DNA from: Gordius sp. MW1
Taxonomy: Eukaryota; Nematomorpha; Gordioida; Gordea; Gordiidae
DNA: 64,000 nt
NCBI GenBank assembly: GCA_964036665.1
Contig: OZ038528.1
Span: 7,756,501-7,820,500 of the forward strand
Direction of reading: 5' to 3'
The notes below the pieces were generated by a model. That model did no database searches. It was not told the origin of the DNA and saw only the letters and a list, made by a program, of their open reading frames with translations. Numbering within the stretch: the stretch's first letter is position 1; the number at the start of each line of letters is the position of its first letter. Positions 32,690-44,444 of this stretch are shown piece after piece. The translations under genes were made by a program, and so were the position numbers.

Positions 32690-33435
32690 TGTCTAAGACA
32701 ATCAAGAATCGTTTTTAGCCAACTATTAAGGCAAATTATCTTCCTAACACTAGTTCTTTAAACGAAATTGGTCCCGGTTAAAAATATTCTTTTGCACGGG
32801 GTAAATGATCCAGGTATAGAGAGAAGATTTTTTGCCAATTTTTGGATGGCTGGAAAATGACGTTGATTGATTTCACAATTGTAAAGGCTCAACATCTGAG
32901 GCCACATGTGGTTTGTGCAAAAACGTCTCCAATGATGACTTCGCGTTCATGTTGCTCTTAATAAATGCTCCAGTATTGAGACCTCGCTAGTTGATTCAAA
33001 TCGGGCTTACTTCATATAGCAGTTTTTCAGTCATCTTTAATTTCTCTACAGGATATGCCATGTACTGATGAATCACCCCAGTGGTGATAAAAACTCAAAT
33101 TTTGAGTTTTAAATCGACAACACTCGCTAATAAGGCTATCCTCTTATTGAATGCCATATATCTTCAATTTTCTGTTTGGCCATTTTGACAGTATGATCTT
33201 CTGTGCCTGGTTGATAATATACCTGTAATACCAAGTTAATTGTGGGATTTGCCCCCCGGATTTTAAATTAGTTGCACTGTAAAATGGAAAAAGTATCAAT
33301 TTAACCTTTTCAATATTCAATGTTGGATAGCAATTCCTCCTAAGAGGAAAGGCCGAATCCAATGCCTGCCTTACTAAAATAGCCTTTTCTATCATTATAT
33401 AGGTGCTGTTCCACCTGACTAAAAATGTCAAGTTT
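32690..33435 (-). pseudogene. hAT transposase relic (ZBED-like)
   Basis: The minus strand encodes Val-Arg-Trp-Asn-Ser-Thr-Tyr-Ile-Met-Ile-Glu (the RWNSTY block of hAT/ZBED transposases), then Leu-Phe-Pro-Phe-Tyr-Ser-Ala-Thr. After several stops, at about 32,755-32,855, it has Leu-Ser-Ile-Pro-Gly-Ser-Phe-X2-Cys-Lys-Arg-Ile-Phe, which matches the C-terminal dimerisation domain (usual form LSIPASS...SERVFS). Frame breaks and stops occur throughout. It could be from the autonomous relative that mobilised the hAT MITEs here, but that link is not shown. Confidence 0.65.
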
Positions 33436-33792
33436 TGCCTTTATGTAATTAATTGGTGGGTCTAATTCTTAACATATAGCCTTTAATCGTAAAATATTTT
33501 TGTGCTATCTTGCAATTTTTTTCACAGTCCATAATTTAATTAAATTGTGATCCTCGTTCTCCATAACGTAGGTAAGTTAGAAAAAAATTTAATTAAACTA
33601 TTTCAAATTGTAGCAGGAAAAATAACTAAAATACGGTAAGATAAAAATAAATTAACATTTGAATCTCGTCTATTTAAATTAAAATTAAAAAAAATGAAAT
33701 TAGAATTTTCAAGGATTCGATTCGGATTTTCAAATCCTAGCAGCGTAAATATTCGATTCAAAACTTATACATATGAATTCGCGACTATTTCC

Positions 33793-33906
33793 TAGAGGCG
33801 TACCTAAAATAAAATAAAAATTATGGCTTACTTTTCAAAAATTATTATTTTGCTCCTCCCTAATGCATTATTGTCCTCCTCTCGTTCCAAATCTGGCTAC
33901 GCCCAT
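33793..33906. mobile_element. Short hAT-like MITE relic
   Basis: Left end CTAGAGGCGTACCTA and right end TCTGGCTACGCCCATG are inverted relatives of the CAGNGGCGTAGCC terminus. No duplication is readable. Confidence 0.35.
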
Positions 33907-33980
33907 GCCCTTTTTATATACATATAAATGGTAATATACATTTTTATAATACATTCTATTAGCTGTCACTCAAACTTGCC

Positions 33981-34050
33981 TATATAAAAATCAGCTGATT
34001 AAAAATTACAAGCTACTCATCAGCCAAATTTCTCAAAAACAAATTTCTAG
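33981..34050 (+). promoter_or_regulatory. Candidate core promoter and 5' UTR of the YPEL5-like gene
   Basis: A TATATAAAAA box at 33,981-33,990 lies about 60 bp upstream of the start codon. Around 30 bp downstream there is a CTCATCAG segment that could serve as initiator, giving a 5' UTR of about 35-40 nt. This is inference from spacing only. Confidence 0.35.
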
Positions 34051-34191
34051 ATGGGTAGAATTTTTTTAAGTCATATTGGAGGAACAAGGTTGTTCTCATG
34101 TGCTAGCTGCGATACCATCTTAACCAATCGTTCTGAGCTTATCTCTACGCGATTTACTGGAGCAACTGGGAGAGCCTTCTTATTCAACAAA
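34051..34191 (+). CDS. YPEL5: YPEL5 exon 1
   Basis: Forty-seven codons from ATG to Phe-Leu-Phe-Asn-Lys, followed by donor GTAAAT. It encodes the first half of the Yippee fold: Met-Gly-Arg-Ile-Phe-Leu start, His-Ile-Gly-Gly-Thr-Arg, the first zinc pair Cys17/Cys20, and Thr-Arg-Phe-Thr-Gly-Ala-Thr-Gly-Arg. The ORF would run on to 34,251, but YPEL5 homology stops exactly at the donor. Confidence 0.92.
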
Positions 34192-37100
34192 GTAAATCAG
34201 GATGTTAGATTATATAAGTGTGATCAAAGCTTTTTTCTTAATTTAAGTTAAATAATTTTTTTAGTAATACAAGATCTACAAGATATAAATTTGTATAATT
34301 TATTTAAAAAAAAATTATTAATTACAAATTTATAAAAATAATGTTCAATTCTAACAAAAGTAATATTTGCTATTATTATTAATTTGTGATTTTATGTCCA
34401 ACATGTTCTTATACATGATTATTTTAAATAAAAAAGTATGAATTGAATTTTGCTTTAAGTATGGAATTTTTCAATACATTTACTAGTGTTATTCATATAC
34501 ATTAAATTTTTTAAAATTTTGGATGCCATAATAATCACTGTTATATCTTGGTAAAAATGTTAAGTAAAAGAGAATTTTTTATTATATGTAATTTCTGTGT
34601 GGATGTGATATTAGTTGTGTAAATTCAAAGAGAGTATTTTATCATATAAAGCATTTTTATAGAGAATTATGTTTATAGGAAAAATCTGACACAAAAATTG
34701 AATTTTGTGATTTAAAATTTTCCTCCTCAATTATTATAATTATTTATTTTGTCTATTGGAGTATGATGGGGTTTATTTTTTAAAAAGAGTATAATCTAAC
34801 AAAAAAGTTTGTTGTTATGTTAAATATGAGTAATACATTCCCTGGAGGCAGTTCATTTTTGTATACTAATTACTAGAGATGTTTATTTTTATGATGACTA
34901 AAAAACAAGTAGCTTTTTAGATAAAAACCTCTTTGATTTAGGAAAAACATAATTTTGTGACAATTAATGTTCTTGTATACATATATTTATTTGTAAGCCT
35001 AAAAATATTTAGGTATTAAATTTACATAAATGGGGCAGCACATTTCTATTAATTACTTGTACACTGGGTTTGCCGCATTTTATAAAATCATTATCAACAA
35101 TTCCAATTGATTGTAAGACTTTTGCAATTTTATGAGTCCCTTTTTTATAAATATATATATGCTATGTTAAAGCTTACAACCCAATAGCATTCCTAATGTT
35201 CACTAGCTGAGTAACAATAGCGTCTGAGTAATGGAACAAATCTTAATATAGATAATTGAATTAATAAAATTAGAACTAAGCCCTGTTCATTAAACGAAAC
35301 TTAGCAAAATATATGATTTTTTATACTATAAGGTCATAAACCAAACATAAACGACGTGCAAGACAAGGGTTAATCTGACTAAAATTGTTTTAAATTTATT
35401 TTCGTTTTCAGACGAAAACTCTTTGGTACAAAGATTAACTTTTATTGCTCCTTTTGAAATGGCTTTGAAGTGTATAATTATGGGAATTTAAAGAAACATG
35501 ATATACAGCGACCGGCAAAATTGGGTCATGTTAACCAAGTGGGTTAGTTCCCCCCTCCCCTTTGCAAAAATATTATGTTTCTTTTGATTAATAAATAAAT
35601 TATAAATTCAATTAAAAATAATTATAGCTGCATAAAGACTAAGGGCTTGTCTATCGGATTTTGGCGCGCAGCAAAAATCGTTGTACGGGTTATAACATTG
35701 CCATGTCTTAACTTCGAATTCACAGCAGATTTACATTTCAGACGCATAATGTAACAGCCATTAATCCCAAGAGTTGAAATAACCAAAAAACGTGTTTCTA
35801 TCAAAAAACAAAATATTAATAATTACAACCGAGTTTGACACGTGAAATTGAATCGGATATTTGATAAAGATAAATTCGCCCCATTTGAATCTGAATCCGA
35901 TATTAAGACAAGCCCCAAGACACTTAATTTATTTTTAAATTAAATTTTCGGCAAGAAGCTCTTAACTCATTATATTTGAAATTAATTAATAAATTGCGGG
36001 TTTGCGGCACTCCTAAAAGGGGTTATTATTATCCTCTTAAAATTTTTTTAACTCATTATCTTTTTCCGAATTTACTTGTTCACTTGCCAAAAAAAGTTAA
36101 TTAATCATTTTCCCCACTACCTGACCCTCCCACACCCGAAAGCAGCAATGATCTAACTTATAGAAATGGTTCGTTCGGCAATCTGAATATTTGAATCCCC
36201 TTTCATATCTTGATAAAAGATATATATCGTTACTATGCAAACAATTGTAAAAAGAGGATCTTGACATTCAACAGGTCTAGCAGATAACGTTGCAACTCAG
36301 ATAAAATCTATAAGAATCAATATTGATTAGAGTTTAATCGAATTTTTTGATTAGCGGAAGTTAAAGCTAATAATAATTATGTGATTTAGATTGATTTTAA
36401 AAGACCGCAATTGGTTAAGAGACAAAATTAATTTTTCCTAGTAATATATTAACTGAATTCATTGAGGTTTTATAAATTAACAATATTTAGCCCCTCTTGA
36501 CTCCTTCATAAGTATATAAATAAATTAACGGTTTTCGATAAAAACAAATTAAATCTTGTTCTTACAAAATCCTTCAGCTGTGCCATACACTCCGAAGTTT
36601 TTTTGGCCGAAATTTAATTATTTAATTTAGAGATTTAAAGGACACAAACATCAACTTAAATTTAGAAATTGATTTATGGTATATTTTCTTCAAACTCTAA
36701 ATATCCGTCGTCCCAAGAATGCTCTTGACACCCTAACATCTTTAAATTATATTTAAACCATTGCCTAATATAACCACACTTTTTGGTTATCCTAAAGCAA
36801 AGTTTTTCCATAAACTTATTTAAAAATTAAAATGGTTTGTCAAGCTATCGATTGAATGTATTGGCATTATTAACAAATCGTCGGAAATGCTCCCACCACG
36901 GGTGTAATCTTAGATAGATAATCGCTGGGCAATATAATAATAATTAAATGACTATTAATTGCTATGCAATTTATGGGCTCGCTTTTAGTTGTCCGTTCAT
37001 CCGTTGTCCAACTAGTATTTATGCATAATTGCCGTGGAGATTTTTAATGGCTGTGGACTTATGCTTCTGTAAAAGACTTTTATTTCGCTTTTGCAAATAG

Positions 37101-40100
37101 ACTAGCTTATGACCGCTGGTTGGCTTTAATTTTTTTGACCTCGCCCGAGCCCAATATCCATTATTGTTGTTGTGCCCGACTAATTAGCTTTAAACATAAT
37201 TTCTTTGGTAAAATTGGCTGGGTTGTTGCTATATATCGGATAATTGCGAAACTGGCTAAATGAATCCCAACAAATTATTATGACCGTTGCTTACTTCTAC
37301 TTTATCTGACCCCGGCCAGAGGCCAAAATTCTGGTTAATATAAATTTATATTTGCTGTTTCGTGAATTTCTTTTGACAATTTGTCTTGGTTGTTGCTTTA
37401 TAAAGGATGCTTGCGAAGCTGGCTAAAAATTCCCTGCAAATTAATGATGACCGTTGCTTTACATTAATTAACCCCCACCAGATGCTAAAATTATTAATTT
37501 AGTTAATTGCTATTTTAGTTGGATATTGGCTGCTTTGTAATTTTTTTAATTTATGGGTTTCTTTTAGTTATTAACCTAATTTTGAATTGATAATATATTG
37601 TTCTTGTTAATATATTTAATATATGGGCTTTTTGGCCGTCTGCTGGCTACTGACCAATGGAAAAAATGACCACTGGACAAAGTGTGATTGAAAGTTTTTC
37701 TCGTTTTTTTAATATTTGGCCCTTATGTATAAACGCTTTTTGACCTGCTGACCAATGGAAAAAATGACCACTGGCCAAAGTGGAATTAGAATTTTTTTTC
37801 GTTTTTTTCTTATTTGGTCTGTGTGTATTTAAACGCTTTTTGACCTGGACTGGTGAGGTGACCATCAGAAAAAATGACCACTGCCAAAGTGTATATCGAA
37901 TTTTTATTTATATATTAAATATAATTATAAGCTATTTAGCCGTCTACTGGCTACTGACCAATGCAAAAAATGACCACTGGCCAAATGTGATTGGAATCGA
38001 ATTATTTTTTCTTGATTACAATTATAGGCTAGCTAATTGGCCGTCTGCTGACCATTATAAAAAATGACAACTGGCCAAAGTGTATATGGAAATTTTTTAT
38101 TATATTTTTTGCCCTTATATATTTTTTTCCCCACGTCTCACCGCACCCCACACCCCTTACAAGGTTCTTTATATATATAGTTTTACAAATTGGTTTGCCC
38201 CGTCCCTTTTTGCTAATAAAACCGCTAATGCAAAATTTTTACCTTTTTTTCAGTCGCATCCACATAATCCATTCTTTTACTCGCTACATTAGGTAAAATG
38301 TTTTTTATTATAACGTTCTACGCTCTTACACAGAATTTATATTTTTGTCATACATAGGTCATTTGTGTCAAATTTTTCTGCCAAAACCCAGCCCCGTCTG
38401 ATAACTAAATTGCTTACCAGGGCCCGCCCGACTAGCTCAAATGATTAGAGCTACCAAACTGTTCGGCGCAAAATCAAAATCTTGAAATTTTTTCATATTT
38501 TAAAAAAAATTGATTTAATTCTTGATTTTATTTTGAATAAGAACTACGATTAGCTATTATTAATAATTATACAATCAATTAAAAAATGACAAAAAATTAT
38601 ATCCAATGAAAAATAAAGCCTGAATTATGTTATGGTACCCGCCTGGGCCTACCTGAAAATAAAATTTAAGACAGTTGTCTGCCCGGCCAGTAAGCCGATC
38701 GGGTCCGACAACGGGCCAGATTTTTTGTTTTTGATCTATCTTATTACAAAAAATAATTTTATAAAATTTTTTGGCAGCTTCTCCCCCTCCCCCTTCTTGA
38801 AAAAATCCTGGGTATGCGCCAATGTTAAATAGACCAAAAAAAGTGTTGATGAAAATTTGACAAGTTTATATTGTATTGGCACAAAATAAACCACCTTTAT
38901 CACTCTAAGCTTTTATAATCACGAATGAAAGTTTAAACGATATTTGTTTGGCGGTCCAGGCCATAAACCTAATATACAGCGACGTGCAAGACCGCGTTAT
39001 GTTGACCGGGCGACACATCGTGCGCGATGTCACCTGCAAGAATTGCGACGCCAAGGTGGGCTGGATGTACGAATTCGCCACCGAGGAGAATCAACGCTAC
39101 AAGGAGGGTCGGGTCATCTTAGAACGAGCTCTAATCACCGAGAGCGAAGGGTTCGAAGAGGTTCCTGCTCCGGGAACCACAAATAGAAGAACCACCTCCA
39201 CTCCGATTCCGGTTTCTTCTTCGTCCAACCCCAGGTATTTTAACACATAATATATAAAAGATATATATGTTCATTCTCATATACATCGGCACGTGTGACT
39301 TTATAAAACACATTTTTCTCGCTACAAAAACACCATCATTTACACATACAAACATTATCACCTAAACATTGCAACATCATTTTTTTTACATATGTGGAAC
39401 CCTTCCATTCTTCATACGCTGATACAAGATAATCCTCCCGTTTAGTCCATTATTCACACATATGACTTCATCTTTTGTTTGATATTAATTGCTATGCAAT
39501 TCATGGTCTCGCTTTTGGTTGTCCGTCCTGTCTAACTTGTAATTTTTGATTATGGTCTTTTAATAGCTGTGGACTTATGCTTCTGTAAAAGACTTGCGCA
39601 AATACACTAGCTAATGACCGCTGATTGGCTTTACTTTTTTGGACGACGCCCGAGTCCACATTCCATTATTGTTTTTGTGCCCGACTGATTACCTTTATTA
39701 GTGAATTTATTTTAGCAACTTGTATTACACTAAAATTTAATTATCTCCTTAATACTAACTAGGCCTTCCGTCATAACCTCGGCTCCTGCTCCATCTACTG
39801 CCGCAATTTTTAGTTCGTTCCTCGGAACCGGGGGAGGGAGTATTGGTTCTGGAGCATCTGCTGGCATGCTTATTCCTCGGGAAATTTTTAATTTCTATGG
39901 GATATCCCCGTACGCGCTCGAAGCGGTTGCCGCGGGCGCCGTGGTAGCAGCTGCCTCTGCCGCAGCTGACACTCCCGCCCCTCAACATCCCCCACCCCTG
40001 CACCATCATTCACAGGTCCCGAGACGCAACAATTTCGTCACGGTGCCTAGGAGTAGTTATCTGTCACCCCGGGTAAATTTGATAAATTTTTTGTTAACCT

Positions 40101-43100
40101 ATATATGAGCGTTGTCATATATAATCTGCCGATAAATTTTTAATTCATTCGATTATATATTGTTAAAAGCTTATGAAAATTTTAAAACCTGCTTATCCTT
40201 CCTCTATCCTCGGAATTTATTATTATTTATGCTAATAAAATTGATATCTTTTTTTCAAATATTTTATCAAATAAAAAGTCGTCACTTATGACAACAATTT
40301 ATTTAGATTCTATCATTTGTTAGTTCATAATAAACCAGTTTTAAGACTTTTTTTATAGATTGCTCGTAGCGAGTGCTTGTATAATGAATGATGATTATAA
40401 TGAGTTTAAATTAAACAATTGACTTTTTTTCCTTAGTCTAATTTAGATTATAGTCTTGCAAGGTCAATATTTATCTAATCTGAAAACGCTTTGACTGTAT
40501 ACCCGACCTGACTCGATTTCTATGTTTAATTCTTACCCCATACCCCACCCTATTTGAATATAAATTTTAACATCAATCTTTTCTCCTGATATAATTAAGT
40601 TTTAAACTTTAGATAGAAACATGTTAAGTACAACAACTTTAAATGACTGAGATAGCCTTTATTTTTTGAACGATTTATTATCAAGAATATAAAGAAATGC
40701 ATGGCCTAATTCGTCAAGTTTAAATCAGAACTCTATCCCATCCAAAATTATTTTAATTGAACCTACTCAATCAAATTTTCAAATTTCTGGGTGACTTGTG
40801 CAGGACTCCAATTTGGATTTCGAATTTACAGTTTTTGCCCTAATGTTGTGCATGTAGGTAATCTTTAAGAAGATGTAATGTCATTGTGTAAAGCCCGACT
40901 CCTGGTTGCCAAAATAATGTTTTGCCTTAGCTTTAGCAACGATGGTATGGTCGAACCTGACATGAGGATCCCTGTTAATAGACGCTTTTTTAAAAATACC
41001 TCAGGGTTGTATATCTTGCTTTCGCTTATAAGTGAAAATATAACTGTTTTTTTGAGCGTAGAGCAAATGGATTTGGATTGGCAAAATATATGCTTTGATC
41101 TGGTTGAAATTTTTTCAAATCTACCCCCCGATGGCTCATGCCATTGCCTTTTGTACGCCCCTCCTCACTTTTTTACCACTTTCTTTTTTATCTTGTATGA
41201 ATTGTATCGTTTTAGCGTAACGCAGCAACATTTATACAATAACGTTATTTATTAATTGGTCTTAATAATATCAATAATATGCTTAGTCGGTACTCGATGG
41301 GCACGGGGAGGGTAGCAACAACCCGAGGCCTATATTTAGATCGGGCAGAGTGGCCCGCGCCCAACAACCGACCGTCGTGTTGGGCGAAGGAGGGAACAGT
41401 AACATCGATAACGCACCACCTAGGTTGCATCGTATATCGCCTTTGCCATCTTCCACGACGGGACCGAGTAATAATGTGCTCGCCACTACTACTGACACTA
41501 GACAACTAGCGACTCCTCAACAAGATACCACCAATAGCTCTACCCTCTCGGCAACATCTTCTTCACAATTACCGATAACGCGCGATATCGACGTTAACAC
41601 ATACCTTTTTTTATAAATTTTTTAGAGATTTTTAACCTCGATTTTTAAGATCTCCTCTGTTGTTATAAGATACTGTTAAATGCTTTATTGCCAAACGATC
41701 ACTGTCATCGCAACTGATTCGTGCACGTGGCAACATGTTTTTTCGAACCATTCACAAATTAGATTAGACTCTCTTGCTTAAAGAAAGCTGCATTATTAGC
41801 GATTTATGGATGCATTTGAAAACTGATTAGTTATAGGTTTTATTGATAAATCAGTTTTGGGCCATTATATATGAGAATGATTATTTACCACGTCTTTGCT
41901 GCTACCCATCAATACAACGATGATGGATAATTAAATTTTTAAATGTTAGAGGTTGAAAAAGTAATTTTCACAGAATTTACACGAGGTTTTTTGTAAAACT
42001 TTTAAATTAATTCGCCCATATACATTTTTAAACATATGTAGGCCATCTCTGAATTATAATAAATATATATGGTTTCTTTAAACAGAACGAAGTGCAGACC
42101 CAAAACCGCCATCATCAATCGACTAGCAGACGTCAACGAACGAGCTCTTCCCGATCATCGCACCACTATCATCACCACTCTCATCATCATGCCCCCCACC
42201 ATCACGTTCACGATCTCCTAACCCCACACTCGCACCATCACCACCATCCTCTTGTTTACCATGCTCATCAGGTAGATAAAACAAGACGAGTTACGATATG
42301 GTCGTAATAGTGTTGTAAAAACGGCTGGATTTTGTTAGATCGACCTATGGTTTCACCTAGACTAACGGTCGACTCTAGTCTGTTTTCGAAATTTCGACTA
42401 AGCCTAGGGGTCTAAGAACCAAAGCTCGACCAAACAAAACCAGCCCTTTTTACAACACTAGGTCATATACTAAAAGCTTAATCAAGGACATATTTATTAA
42501 GACTTATAGATGTCCCATTTAGAGGTCTGCAAATAAAAAAAAATTATAGGGTCTTTAAACGGCCGGCCTGAAATTATTTTCATTTTTCCGACCAGACATG
42601 TCGCTTTGCTTACTTTTTGTCCGCCCGGCTCGTTCAAAAACTCTATTTTACCTTTAGTACATAAGGCTCGGCTTGCCCAAAATTAAAAATTAACCGCAAG
42701 CTTTTTAATAAATCCTTTTTAGTTTTACAATTAATGTATGATCCACACTTAATTATATGAATATTTAAATAGTAAGTGATTTGTAATACCGGACGATGTA
42801 CGAATACGATTTTAAATACATTTTGGGTCAAATTAAATCGACTTTAAAGAGCAAAATTAATTAGCTTTTTTGGGAAGAATTTTGTTGGGTATTGTTCTAT
42901 TTGCGCGTGTCTTTTAATATATCAAGTTAAAAAATTCTAACTTTTCCTAAGCAATTTAGTTAATTTATTTCATTAACCAAATTCAAAAGGATTTCGACAA
43001 ATAGCCCGCCTTTGTCTGCGACGCTATATTTTGCGATTACACAAAAGGCATAAATACTAGCTCCCTGTTCTTCATATAAATTAACTTTGGTTAGATGGCT

Positions 43101-44444
43101 AAATGATTTCAACCTGAATTGCAAATGAGGATAAACTTTTCTTCAGATGCTTGCACTGGTCACCCAAAATATTATATTATACCATTTCAATGCGATGTCG
43201 AACGTCGGATTTGAACTTATTTCGGAGCGTTGTAGCGATTTAAGATATTTGTGTTAAGAGCCTATAACCAGTCTTTGCAGCTAGCTATGGGAGTGTTTTT
43301 GCCTTTAAAAACAAGGTTATTGTTAAGATCCCTTCAAACGGAATACTAAATAATTGGAGTGAAATAAGTTCATATTCGGAAAACTTCACTTTGTTGGAGT
43401 TTGACTTCGATTTAGTTGTGGCTAAAAAAAAATATGAGTTTATTTCGATTCTTTGATGCAGGAGAATTTGTGTTGTATGGTTAAATAGTGTGGGTTCGAC
43501 CAACTTGTCCAAACTACTATATTACTACTCTCCATAGGCAACTGACGAAGACATACATTTTACTCCAAACCCTGACTTGGCAAGCCTCGAGTTTAAAGCA
43601 TAATACAAACATACACTTTAACCTAGCATGCCCATTAGAAGACGTACACATGATTTTCACCAAAATAAAACTAATTTATAAATTGACAACAATGCACAGG
43701 TGCCAACTCAAGTAGCGAATGATGAGAGTAGGGAGGACGGGCAAGAATCTAGCGAAGCTCAGAGATCTGCCGTCGATTTCATCAATAGCTGCGATGAAAT
43801 ATTACCCGCTTCAGCTCTATCATCATCATCCCCCCTGACTAGCCCGGTTTCTTCCGATTTCCCTCCCGATACCCCTATTCGAACCACTTTTCATCACTAC
43901 TTCGACGATAGGTTAAATTTTTTAGTTGTTTTTACAAAGGTTAGTGAAAATTAAAGTTTTATACTAATTTCTAATTACGACTTAGTTTAAATTATTGTAT
44001 GTTGTAGATAAATTGAAATTTAGTTTATAAATTGCCTAGCAATTATTATATAACAAATAAAAAATTTAGGCTTTAAAAATATGTATATTATAACTAAACC
44101 AAAATCTAGAGTTATATTTGTTATAAAATCTTGCAAAATCACACACGGTAATACAGCAAATTTTTTAATCAGCTCATGTCAATTTTATTATGTTGTATAG
44201 TAGCTTTAGTCGACTAAAATGACATAAATGATTTACCATTTTGACAATTTTTTAGGTTGAGTCCTATAATTTAATTGGTCGCTCTAGCTATTTAAGTTTA
44301 AATAGTCGTTTTCCTATCCTTAGATACGATGTCCCTAACGAATTAGCCGCAGAAGTTATCGAGCGTGCCCAAGAGGCTATGGTCGTAGAAGAAACCCATC
44401 ATCAAGAACTTGAGGACAATTCATTTAACACTAACACACAATAA
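34051..44444 (+). CDS. YPEL5: Yippee-like 5 with a long low-complexity C-terminal extension (7 exons)
   Basis: Predicted exons are 34,051-34,191; 38,960-39,234; 39,763-40,072; 41,287-41,592; 42,086-42,271; 43,700-43,911; 44,324-44,444. Each has GT donors, AG acceptors and matching phases, giving 1,551 nt, 516 residues and a TAA stop. Exons 1-2 encode a complete Yippee domain with both zinc pairs (Cys-Ala-Ser-Cys and Cys-Lys-Asn-Cys) and are highly similar to animal YPEL5, a small zinc protein associated with the CTLH/MAEA ubiquitin ligase. YPEL5 is normally about 121 residues. Here exons 3-7 add about 390 residues rich in Ser, Thr, Pro, Ala and His. Retaining intron 2 would stop the protein after about 143 residues, close to the ordinary form. 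Exon 4 could also end at an in-frame stop (41,614-41,616). The exons are much richer in GC than the introns. Exons 1-2 are near certain; 3-7 are predictions. Confidence 0.75.
36955..37560 (+). repeat. Dispersed repeat with hairpin start, followed by a 185-bp tandem duplication
   Basis: It begins ATTGCTATGCAATTTATGGG then CTCGCTTTTAGTTGTCCG, and continues with TGTGGACTTATGCTTCTG and GACCGCTGGTTGGC. The same series of blocks appears at 39,484-39,700 (intron 2 of YPEL5), giving two copies of one family. At 37,205-37,500 a unit with GGTTGTTGCT and GACCGTTGCTT is repeated twice. It lies inside YPEL5 intron 1. Confidence 0.6.
37620..38095 (+). repeat. Hairpin minisatellite within YPEL5 intron 1
   Basis: Four to five units of 85-120 bp with CTGACCAATGG, AAAAAATGACCACTGGCCAAA, a T-run and GGCCGTCTGCTGG. 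Same family as 12,520-13,345. The ORFs on both strands here are read-through of the units. Confidence 0.7.
38425..38480 (+). repeat. tRNA-like fragment (A-box region)
   Basis: GCCCGACTAGCTCAAATGAT followed by TAGAGCTACC forms a D-arm-like hairpin with an A-box-like TAGCTCAAATG word, as in the 5' half of a tRNA or a tRNA-derived SINE. No B box or acceptor partner was found nearby, so this is a relic at best. Confidence 0.3.
38960..39234 (+). CDS. YPEL5: YPEL5 exon 2 (second half of Yippee domain plus start of extension)
   Basis: After acceptor TCCAG the sequence reads [15 protein letters not shown], then the zinc pair Cys-Lys-Asn-Cys, Trp-Met-Tyr-Glu-Phe-Ala-Thr-Glu, and Arg-Val-Ile-Leu-Glu-Arg-Ala-Leu. 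The family normally ends a few residues after Gly-Phe-Glu-Glu. Here about 23 more Thr/Ser/Pro-rich residues precede a GTATTT donor (phase 2). Reading through gives a stop at 39,248-39,250. Confidence 0.9.
39484..39700 (+). repeat. Second copy of the 36,955 repeat, in YPEL5 intron 2
   Basis: It shares TTAATTGCTATGCAATTC, CTCGCTTTTGGTTGTCCG, GCTGTGGACTTATGCTTCTG, GACCGCTGATTGGC and GTGCCCGACT in the same order as 36,955-37,190. Confidence 0.65.
39763..40072 (+). CDS. YPEL5: YPEL5 extension exon 3
   Basis: Acceptor ACTAG, donor GTAAAT. The first base completes the split Arg codon and 103 codons follow. It is rich in Gly, Ser, Ala and Pro, with an Ala/Val run and Pro/His clusters. GC content jumps above the flanks, and the frame is open across the whole exon. 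No known domain. Confidence 0.6.
41287..41592 (+). CDS. YPEL5: YPEL5 extension exon 4
   Basis: Acceptor GCTTAG, 102 codons, phase 0 at both ends with donor GTTAAC after Asp-Ile-Asp. It is rich in Thr, Ser, Gln and Asn. The donor is weak; reading on reaches a stop at 41,614-41,616, which would end a shorter isoform. Two other frames are also open here because of the base composition, so the choice rests on phase with exons 3 and 5. Confidence 0.5.
42086..42271 (+). CDS. YPEL5: YPEL5 extension exon 5, histidine-rich
   Basis: Acceptor AACAG, donor GTAGAT, 62 codons, phase 0-0. It encodes Arg/Ser-rich sequence, then clusters such as [10 protein letters not shown] and His-Ser-His-His-His-His-His. 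Poly-His tracts occur in nuclear-speckle proteins and metal-binding segments; which role applies here is unknown. Confidence 0.6.
42308..42460. mobile_element. Tc1/mariner-like MITE in YPEL5 intron 5
   Basis: Terminal inverted repeats of about 20 bp (GTGTTGTAAAAACGGCTGG on the left, CCAGCCCTTTTTACAACAC on the right) flanked by TA on both sides. The interior carries GTCGAC-type inverted words. It lies 37 bp past the exon 5 donor. A degenerate copy is at 10,037-10,185. Confidence 0.65.
43700..43911 (+). CDS. YPEL5: YPEL5 extension exon 6
   Basis: Acceptor GCACAG, donor GTTAAA, 70 codons plus two bases (phase 2). It is acidic at first, then Ser/Pro-rich ([10 protein letters not shown]). It ends His-His-Tyr-Phe-Asp-Asp with a split Arg codon shared with exon 7. 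Confidence 0.6.
44324..44444 (+). CDS. YPEL5: YPEL5 extension exon 7 (last)
   Basis: A strong acceptor (pyrimidine-rich tract, CCTTAG) precedes it; the first base completes Arg. It encodes a predicted helix, [13 protein letters not shown], then an acidic His-containing tail and TAA at 44,442-44,444. AATAAATAAA at about 44,738 is a candidate poly(A) signal. Confidence 0.6.

Noticed and set aside
38425-38480. Possible functional tRNA gene
   Set aside because: Only the D-arm region is tRNA-like; there is no T-arm or matching acceptor stem, so it was listed only as a relic.
40878-41255. 125-codon ORF in YPEL5 intron 3
   Set aside because: Composition is that of AT-rich intron DNA plus a C-rich patch, no domain is recognisable, and using it as an exon would break the phase chain of YPEL5.
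41245-41509. Other open frames over YPEL5 exon 4, on both strands
   Set aside because: All are shadows of a GC-rich exon; only the frame starting at 41,287 fits the phases of exons 3 and 5.
42092-42271. Poly-His stretch as a simple repeat only
   Set aside because: CAC/CAT codon mixing, flanking splice sites and fitting phase argue that it is an exon rather than a microsatellite.
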